Positions 57,714-64,000 of a stretch of DNA of 64,000 nucleotides are shown piece by piece. The position numbers and the translations under genes were made by a program. Numbering within the stretch: position 1 is the first letter of the stretch; every line of letters starts with the position of its first letter. The DNA comes from Dictyobacter vulcani. GTDB lineage: Bacteria; Chloroflexota; Ktedonobacteria; Ktedonobacterales; Ktedonobacteraceae. The notes below the pieces were generated by a model, which saw only the letters and a list, made by a program, of their open reading frames with translations, ran no database searches and had not been told where the DNA came from. The stretch is from assembly GCF_008974265.1 (NCBI RefSeq), contig NZ_BKZW01000006.1, positions 19,111-83,110 of the forward strand, given 5' to 3'.

Positions 57714-58520
57714 TTGGCAACACCGTCCATTAGTATACCAAAAAAACACGTCAGCACCCGCTGGATAGGGAAACTCATACGCCAACTGCTCTTTTATGTT
57801 CTCTTGCTTGTCATCTGGCAGCTTTTAGCCAGCGCCCATATCTGGAAAGACTATCTTTTCGCCGGACCACTGACCGTTCTGGAAAGCACGAAAGCACTGT
57901 ATCAAGATGGCTCATTAGTAACCGCCATCCTTGTCAGTGTGCGTCGGCTGGCGCTTGGTTATGGTATCTCACTTATTCTTGGCCTGATTCTGGGCCTGGC
58001 AATTGGCAGCAACCACTATATTGAAGAAACACTGGGATCTCTTGTCGTTGCTTTACAAGCTTTGCCTAGTGTTTGTTGGATTCCGCTGGCTATGCTATGG
58101 TTTGGCTTGAGTGAGCAGGCTATGCTTTTTGTTGTAGTTATGGGCGCGCTCTTCTCAATTACCCTGGGTGTAGACGCAGGCATCAAAAACACGCCACCAG
58201 TCTATATTAAAGCGGCCCGCAACATGGGCTCACGTGGTCTCGCCCTTTCAACCCAGGTTATCTTACCTGCCGCATTACCATCCATCCTTACTGGACTCAA
58301 ACAGGGCTGGACCTTCGCCTGGCGCTCACTGATGGCTGCAGAATTGCTCTATAATACCATCAGCCTTGGATCTTTACTTGAGGGAGGCCGGGACTTCGGT
58401 GATATCGGACAAATCTTTGCCATCATGATTGTTATCATCATCATCGGTATTGCTATTGATGGCCTCATTTTTCAGCCATTAGAAAGAATGGTTCGTAGAC
58501 GTTGGGGCTTCGCAGTTTAA
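57714..58520 (+). CDS. ABC transporter permease, SsuC/TauC-like
   Basis: I chose TTG 57714 (reading MATPSISIPKKHV) because AGGAG lies just upstream and it couples to the ATPase end; an in-frame GTG at 57681 is the other option. The 268-aa protein has six membrane helices: QLLFYVLLLVIWQLLASAHI, GLILGLAIGSNHYIE and the EAA-type loop YIKAARNMGSRGLALSTQVILPAALPSI, then IFAIMIVIIIIGIAIDGLIF. It belongs to the BPD_transp_1 type sulfonate/nitrate permeases. Confidence 0.87.
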   Translation: MATPSISIPKKHVSTRWIGKLIRQLLFYVLLLVIWQLLASAHIWKDYLFAGPLTVLESTKALYQDGSLVTAILVSVRRLALGYGISLILGLILGLAIGSNHYIEETLGSLVVALQALPSVCWIPLAMLWFGLSEQAMLFVVVMGALFSITLGVDAGIKNTPPVYIKAARNMGSRGLALSTQVILPAALPSILTGLKQGWTFAWRSLMAAELLYNTISLGSLLEGGRDFGDIGQIFAIMIVIIIIGIAIDGLIFQPLERMVRRRWGFAV

Positions 58521-58599
58521 CATTACTGTCTTTTTTCCAAATTTCTAAACAACAGGCTCACCTCCTGGCTATATAAATCGAATAGGAAGTGGGCCTGCA

Positions 58600-59498
58600 T
58601 TATACTGGATTTTCTGCTAAAGGAAAAAGAAACGAGAAGAAGGCCTGAGCCGCACGGGATAATTGCTTGTCAGAACGTTGAATAAAACTTAATTGAGGGC
58701 GAAGACTCATATCTGCAAGGGGAATTTGTACTAAATCACCACTGGCAAGTTCTCGCTGGACCGTCAAAAATGATACCACAGCTGCTCCGACTCCACTGAT
58801 TACCATCTGCTTGATAGCTTCATTGTCAGTCAACGTGAGCAATGGCTTGAGAACGACACCACGACAGGCCAGGTCACGCTCCAGTACATCCCGTACCCCA
58901 CTTCCTGTCTCACGTACAATCAGCGTCTCCTCTCCAAGCTGCTCGGATGTATTGCTTCGGCTCCACACCATGCATGAGTGGGGGAGGCAATCAAAATCAG
59001 GGCATCACGCGTGAAAAAACGTACATCTAATCCTGCTGGTAATTGGGACGCTTCGCCTTCAACAATACCAAAATCTAGCGACCAGTCCAGGATATGTTCG
59101 ATAATATCTTGCGAGTTCCAAATAGAAATATTAAGGCCAACCTGTGGATACAGTCCGCGAAAACGTGCGACAATTGAAGGTAACAAATACACACCAGCCG
59201 TTGTGTTAGCTGCCAGTTTTACCTCACCACGATGGACATCACGTAAAGCCGCCAGAGCATCATCCATCTCACGCTCAAGTGAAAACATCTGGCGCGCATA
59301 GGTCTGTAATACGCGACCTGCATGGGTCAATACGATACGCCGTCCCTGTCGCTCTACTAAATCCAGCTGTACCTCTTGCTCCAGGCTTTGCATAATCTTT
59401 GTCACGGCGGGTTGGGTCAGGTGAAGCTCTTCTGATGCTCTTGTAATATGCTCAAGCTCAGCAACCTTCAGGAAAACGCGCAGGTTCTGCAGATTCAT
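58600..59498 (-). pseudogene. LysR family regulator, one-base frameshift
   Basis: ATG 59498 (MNLQNLRVFLKVAELEHITRA) opens a LysR winged helix: HLTQPAVTKIMQSLEQEV is the recognition part and LVERQGRRIVLTHAGRVL the wing. The effector domain begins GEVKLAANTTAGVYLLP and breaks near 58,967 after SPTHAW. The next frame continues SRSNTSEQLGEETLIVRETGSG, VISGVGAAVVSF and LSRAAQAFFSFLFP to 58600. One added base gives 300 codons, normal for LysR. Position just after the sulfonate-type transporter suggests it regulates sulfur-source uptake (CysB/Cbl-like), but the effector is unknown. Confidence 0.82.
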
Positions 59499-59593
59499 AC
59501 AGCTTATTTGCCTCACTCACAACGGCATATGTTGCCATCTTTATCGTTGTTAATCTCTGCATAATAACAGAAAATAACTGCTTTCGATAGAAG

Positions 59594-60421
59594 CTAGCGA
59601 TCAACAAGAGAACGGGTAAGGTTAACAAGAATAATAAATGTACGATAGAGGTCGAGTAAATTGTTGCCAGAAACTTTAACCGTTCGTGGCGCGCTACGTT
59701 CAACACCACGGATCCAGGTTGCCATCTCAGCCATATCGGCTACAAGAAAGGTAACTTCAAGTTCTACTGGCAGGCTGAAATCAGGGAGCTGCATGTTAGC
59801 GATTTGCTCAACTGCACGTCTGGACCCCGCTTGTAACATTTCACAGGCGACCTCAGGATGCAGATGAGAAGCAGCAAAACGACCTAGAGATTGCTTGACA
59901 ATAATCTTTTCAGCCTGTGGTGCAATAGTCATCGCTTCACGTGCAGTGGCTTCATCACCGCTAATAAAAATAATAGGAACTTGATAATGGGCGGCGACCA
60001 GAGCATTAATACCAGATTCACCAACTATCTCACCATTAATGCGTACTTCCCAGATCGCTCCAGGATTATATGTATGAGAAAGAATAGCATGCTCGGCACC
60101 AATTGAGCCGTGATAACTAACAAAGCAGATACCATCAAAGCTAGCATCCAATCCTTCCATCATATAATAGGGTTTGTGTTTGCCAGTGATCAAAGTTGCC
60201 CGTCCTGATAAATCCTGTGGATGCAAGTTACGCATCGCGTGATGAGCATCATTGACAACAAAGTCTGTTACACCAGCCTCTAAGGCACCGGCAATGACAG
60301 CATTAACTTCATTGGTCAGTAAACGCCTGCCCTGTTCATACTCTGCATTGCCTTCAATAATCTGTTCCCAGGCCACAATTCCACTCGTGCCTTCAAAATC
60401 CGTCGAAAGAAAGAGCTTCAT
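59594..60421 (-). CDS. M55 family D-aminopeptidase (DppA-like)
   Basis: ATG 60421 follows AAAGGGG. The 275-aa protein begins MKLFLSTDFEGTSGIVAW with the M55 metal ligands Asp8 and Glu10 in D-x-E. VVNDAHHAMRNL supplies a His, HAILSHTYNPGAIWEVRING follows, and EARIVKQSLGR-like IIVKQSLGRFAASHLHPE appears later. DppA of Bacillus is a D-specific aminopeptidase that acts on D-Ala peptides and forms a decamer. The gene is on its own, convergent with nothing and downstream of the LysR gene. Confidence 0.87.
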   Translation of the reverse strand: MKLFLSTDFEGTSGIVAWEQIIEGNAEYEQGRRLLTNEVNAVIAGALEAGVTDFVVNDAHHAMRNLHPQDLSGRATLITGKHKPYYMMEGLDASFDGICFVSYHGSIGAEHAILSHTYNPGAIWEVRINGEIVGESGINALVAAHYQVPIIFISGDEATAREAMTIAPQAEKIIVKQSLGRFAASHLHPEVACEMLQAGSRRAVEQIANMQLPDFSLPVELEVTFLVADMAEMATWIRGVERSAPRTVKVSGNNLLDLYRTFIILVNLTRSLVDR

Positions 60422-60709
60422 AGTAATATTTACCCCTTTTATTCATTGCCACAATGTCATGTACTATTATAACAAATCATGACTCTTGCGATGAAGGAAA
60501 TCTACAGAAATTCCATGCTTCAGAAACTGTAAGCACAACAAACTGATTCTACTTTTGAATGACACATAATTTTCCCAAATTGGCAGAATACTTTTACGGA
60601 CAGAGTTCTATCTCATAGTTACAAGATGACTATTCTTCTGAGAGAAGTATTCTACCAACTTCGACATTTTTTCAGGAAGGAGGCAATGCTTATTCCCTGA
60701 GTATGTGAA

Positions 60710-62990
60710 TCAAGCCTTTGCGAGTACTATTTCTATCTGCAATGGCTCCAACGATGCGGCACTCTCATCTGGCTGAACCTCTAAATCCAGGATCTGAGCC
60801 CGAGTGGCACTTTGTATGTCGCACTGTGCGGCCTGGAGCATGGATATTGTTGCTGTCGCTGTAGTCAACTTAATACATTCCAATGTAGCGCCAACTGAAA
60901 GTCCCTGTTCAGCTTTGTAACGTCGAACCTGACGTACAATCTCGAGAAGCAACTTACCTGTATTTTCACCCTGCTCATCTAGCCAGCCACTCCTGGCAAC
61001 TGGCCAGTTTGAAGTGTGGATTGAGACTGCTCCATCCCACTGCTGAAAGAGTCCTAGATAGATCTCTTCTGTAACGAATGGTATATAAGGAGCAAAAATC
61101 TTTAAAACAGTTAATAGTGCGTGATAAAGCGTCCACTGAGCAGCAGCACGATCTGCCCACCTTCTTTATAAAGCCTGGATTTCGCTAACTCCAGATAGTT
61201 ATCACAAAGGTCCGTCCAGAAGAAGCGTTCAACTTCAGCACGAGCCGTCGCATAATCACTCTGTTCAAGTTGTCTGGTAGCGAATGTGATCGTTTGAGAC
61301 AGACGCGAAAGAAGCCAGCGATCAGTCGGTAAAAGGTCGTCAGGCTGACAGTTTAAAGACGCAATATCCAATCCTTGCAAACGACTCTCGGCAAAACGGC
61401 AGGCATTCCATAATTTGGTAATCAGACGCCGTCCGACTGCAATTGCTTCCAGGTTGAAAACCGTGTCATTTCCTGGCTTGATCGAGGTAGCCCAATAACG
61501 TAATGCGTCAGCTGATTCCTGCTCCATCAATGCCAGCGGCCCTCCTGTACTATTACTCTTGGACTTTGAAAGTTTATTACGTTCAGTTGAGAGGGCATGA
61601 CCGGAAACCATTAACTCTTTCCAGGGGATCGTATCACAGTGATAGAGAGCCTTAACAATTGTATAGAATGCCCAGGTTCGAATGATATCATGTGCCTGAG
61701 GCCGTAAACTGGCAGGAAATGCTGCTGAAACCAATCAGGTCATTTATCCAACGCCAAATGATCAAAGGCGAACATGATGATGTAGCCAGGTATCCATAAC
61801 ATCTTGCTCAGGATCAAAATCGGTCGAGCCACAGGAACAGGGACGATTGGGACCGGTCAAACGCGGATCAACCGGCAATTCCTCTCGTGTAGCCAGCAAT
61901 AATGTGCCACATGCGCGGCATGTCCAGGCGGGAAACGGAACACCAAGTAAGCGCTTGACGTGAGATACACCAATCCCACTGCAAATTTTCAACCCAATGC
62001 TCATAACGACTTTCGCATATATTCTGGCTTCCAGCGAATCTGGCGACCAGCTTCGATAAAACGGCCTTTCTGGTCCAGAACCCGAATAAACCACTGCCGT
62101 GTCTGCAAGTATTCAACTGGTGTTCCACAGCGTTCATGGAGACGACGGTATGCTCAATTGTCTCTTGCTGTAAAATCAAAGCTTGCTCGTCCAGTGATTG
62201 CAGAATTTGTTTACGGGCCGCCATGATTGTCAGACCTGCAGGGACCCGTCAGCGTTGTCATGTATCCATCACGACCAATAGCTGCTCGCAATGGCAAGTG
62301 ATGAGTGCGCCACCAACGAACATCGGTTTGAATCACCAAAGGTACAGCACATAACGGCGCCACTTCCTTAAGAGGATCAACCAGTTCATCAGCGAGGATT
62401 GGAACCTGAATAGTTGCCTGCGCGGAAAAAGCTCGACTATCAATAGCAGCCTCCTGCCAGTCAAATGTGTATAGCGTTTATCATCGGGATGAACAAAGAT
62501 GGCAACACAGGCTGGTAACAATTCAGGACGCGTTGTCGCGATAGGTAACGATTTACCGTCAGGCAAACGAAAGGTAAAAGTAGTAAACAATGTTGGCAGT
62601 GCTTTATCCTCAAGTTCAGCCTGCGCAATAGCTGTCTGGCAATCCGGACACCATAGCGTAGGAGCAACTTGCGCATAGCCGTCCAGACCGATACAACTGA
62701 ATAAATGACAGCAGCGAGGTTGCTGTGCTTCAGGGGATACGGTCGAATAGCGATAATTCCAATCACAACTCACTTAAACGGCGCCAGATCGATCGAAAGA
62801 TCCTCTGCCTCTGGGTAAGCTTGAAGCATTGGCAAAAAAATCAGCTCGGTCCATTTCGGTCGCTTTACGTTTAATCGTTTTTTCCTCGACAAAACGCTTC
62901 GGTTGGTAAACATTACCAAGGATGCGCCAACGAGTAAACTCAGGCATGGAAATCAATTGAAAACTCACAGAAAAGAAGGAAGCAAAGCTT
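60710..62990 (-). pseudogene. valS: Decayed valyl-tRNA synthetase, 5' end lost
   Basis: Pieces of class I ValRS appear in order but in changing frames. These are CDWNYRYSTVSPEAQ, APTLWCPDCQTAIAQAELEDKALP, LPIATTRPELLPACVAIFVHPDD, the editing domain remnant TGQEAAIDSRAFSAQAT, AARKQILQSLDEQALIL, FGVPFPAWTCRACGTLL, DIIRTWAFYTIVKALYH, the KMSKS equivalent NKLSKSKSNSTGG, then a long clean C-terminal stretch from about 61,165 to 60,710 (FAPYIPFVTEEIYLGLFQQ, QVRRYKAEQGLSVG). At least seven frame changes and one in-frame stop are present. The HIGH region is absent, cut off by a transposase remnant at about 62,990. A working valS must exist elsewhere. Confidence 0.8.
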
Positions 62991-64000
62991 GCATCGATAG
63001 ACTTCGATGAAGAGGTGATGCCAGCCAGCAGCGCTGGAAGGTTTGGCCAAAGACAGGAAAAAGGCTTCGCGACGGCTTTGAGGAGGAGGGCCACACGTTT
63101 CGTAACGAAGCGGACAGGGCAGGCATGTAAAAGAACAGAGAGACTGGGAGCATCAGCGGAGGGCATTGCGAGCGAGGCCGCTGGGAACCAGAGAGCCGAT
63201 AATGAGCACGCTGCTCGCGAGTCAGCAGCGTCTCGTCTGCTTCAGAGGATGTGCTGGCTGTGAGGACTGAGGGCAAGCTTCCCAGGAAAAGGTGGCTGTT
63301 TCTCGCCGTAGGAGCTGGGTCCAGTGACGGCGCACAGAGCGACGAGGCCCAATCGCGCCAGAGCAAGGGAGCCGACGGAGACACGACGGGAACATGCGGC
63401 AAGGATGGCACCGCAGGAGCAGAGAGCGGATCAGGAGGCAGAGGCCAAGAAGACGGCACTGACGCGGCGTGGTTTTTTGGTGGAAGGATGTTCTTGACAC
63501 TGCTCGCGCAAGGGGCAAGCCCGACAGAAGCCAATGCGGCCGCATACAAGACACGCAGAGAGCCATCATGTTCGGGTCGACGCTCTTGCGCGTACAGCGG
63601 ATGATCAGCGGGACAGCGCAAGGTACCGTCGGGTTGCAGCGTAAACACTGAGCCAGGAAAACCGCCGGTAAACGAGCGTTTGGCCCACTGCGCAGGACCA
63701 TAGATTACCGGAGCGGCTGACCCCACTGGGAACGGCTGGCTCACTGAGAGCGACTGGCAAAACTGCGTGAGCCGGAGCAAATTTCGGTCGTGCGCACTGT
63801 TGCGGTGAGTCAGTGCAAGGCCGAGTTCCATCGCAGGTTCCAGAGCCTGACAGGATCTGGAAGCATTCTGTCGCCCAGCGTGTGAAGACGCAACGGTCAG
63901 CGTCCGTTCACCTCTTCATCGCAGCACGGTTTCAAAAGAAGCAGGATGAGATACACATCCAGGAACATCTTGGCGCTGAAGGCAGGGCAGGCAGCGTTGA
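62991..64000 (-). mobile_element. Decayed IS with transposase C-terminal part, running off the window
   Basis: The minus strand encodes PVIYGPAQWAKRSFTGGFPG, FTLQPDGTLRCPADHPLY, ERRPEHDGSLRVLYAA, then, after a one-base shift, IGFCRACPLREQCQEHPSTKKPRRVSAVF and LLTREQRAHYRLSGSQR. The Cys-x2-Cys-x5-Cys cluster and the LQPDGTLRCP segment match the C-terminal part of large DDE transposases common in this group. The DNA is clearly more GC-rich than the neighbouring synthetase gene. The left end abuts the truncated valS near 62,990; the other end is outside the window. The transposase is frameshifted, so it is inactive. Confidence 0.6.

Noticed and set aside
63015..63651. Plus-strand open frames near the right edge
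   Set aside because: They are shadows of the decayed transposase on the minus strand in GC-rich DNA.
1..64000. CRISPR array
   Set aside because: No regularly spaced direct repeats were seen on either strand.

Overview
The window looks like chromosome of a soil or spore-forming Chloroflexota of the class Ktedonobacteria (Ktedonobacter/Dictyobacter-like). I infer this from overall protein style: DUF4383, DUF72, GNAT and DinB proteins, Gram-positive-type lipoproteins with a low-complexity stretch after the lipobox Cys, and several IS families sitting in moderate-GC DNA. No rRNA or CRISPR array was seen.

Layout. 1-10 kb holds small stress and detoxification genes: a ring-cleaving dioxygenase with its MarR regulator, a metallo-beta-lactamase-fold hydrolase with a TetR regulator, a TPR protein, a broken Fes-like esterase, DUF4383, an acetyltransferase and a serine hydrolase. 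10-17 kb is rich in broken genes (carbohydrate-binding and lysozyme-like fragments, a TetR, an F420-type oxidoreductase, a GH13 glucosidase). 18-33 kb is sugar-related: a xylose-type ABC transporter (binding protein, ATPase, frameshifted permease), a second sugar-binding lipoprotein coupled to a cache-domain membrane sensor, and glycosyltransferases. 33-43 kb has a GH32 fructosidase and an ECF vitamin/metal transporter whose S-component gene is interrupted by an IS1-like element, plus a 225-bp MITE. 43-44.6 kb holds the most unusual feature: a tRNA-like gene on the minus strand whose 3' half precedes its 5' half (circularly permuted). It has its own promoter and terminator and lies next to a conserved protein of unknown function. 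45-51 kb carries an acetyltransferase, xylulokinase, an unknown 473-aa protein and a UvrD/PcrA-like helicase. 51.7-55.4 kb is a nested transposon: an IS21-like element inside an IS4-like one. 55.8-60.4 kb has an SsuABC/TauABC-type transporter, a frameshifted LysR regulator and a DppA-like aminopeptidase. 60.7-64 kb is a decayed valyl-tRNA synthetase copy cut off by a transposase remnant that runs off the window.

A recurring oddity is that at least eleven otherwise well-preserved genes are broken by exactly one inserted or missing base, often in a short homopolymer. In each case, correcting one base gives an integral full-length reading frame. This suggests either uncorrected sequencing errors or a wave of recent decay, and it should be settled before calling these pseudogenes. 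The transposon insertions, in contrast, have clean target duplications, and removing them restores the interrupted reading frames exactly.
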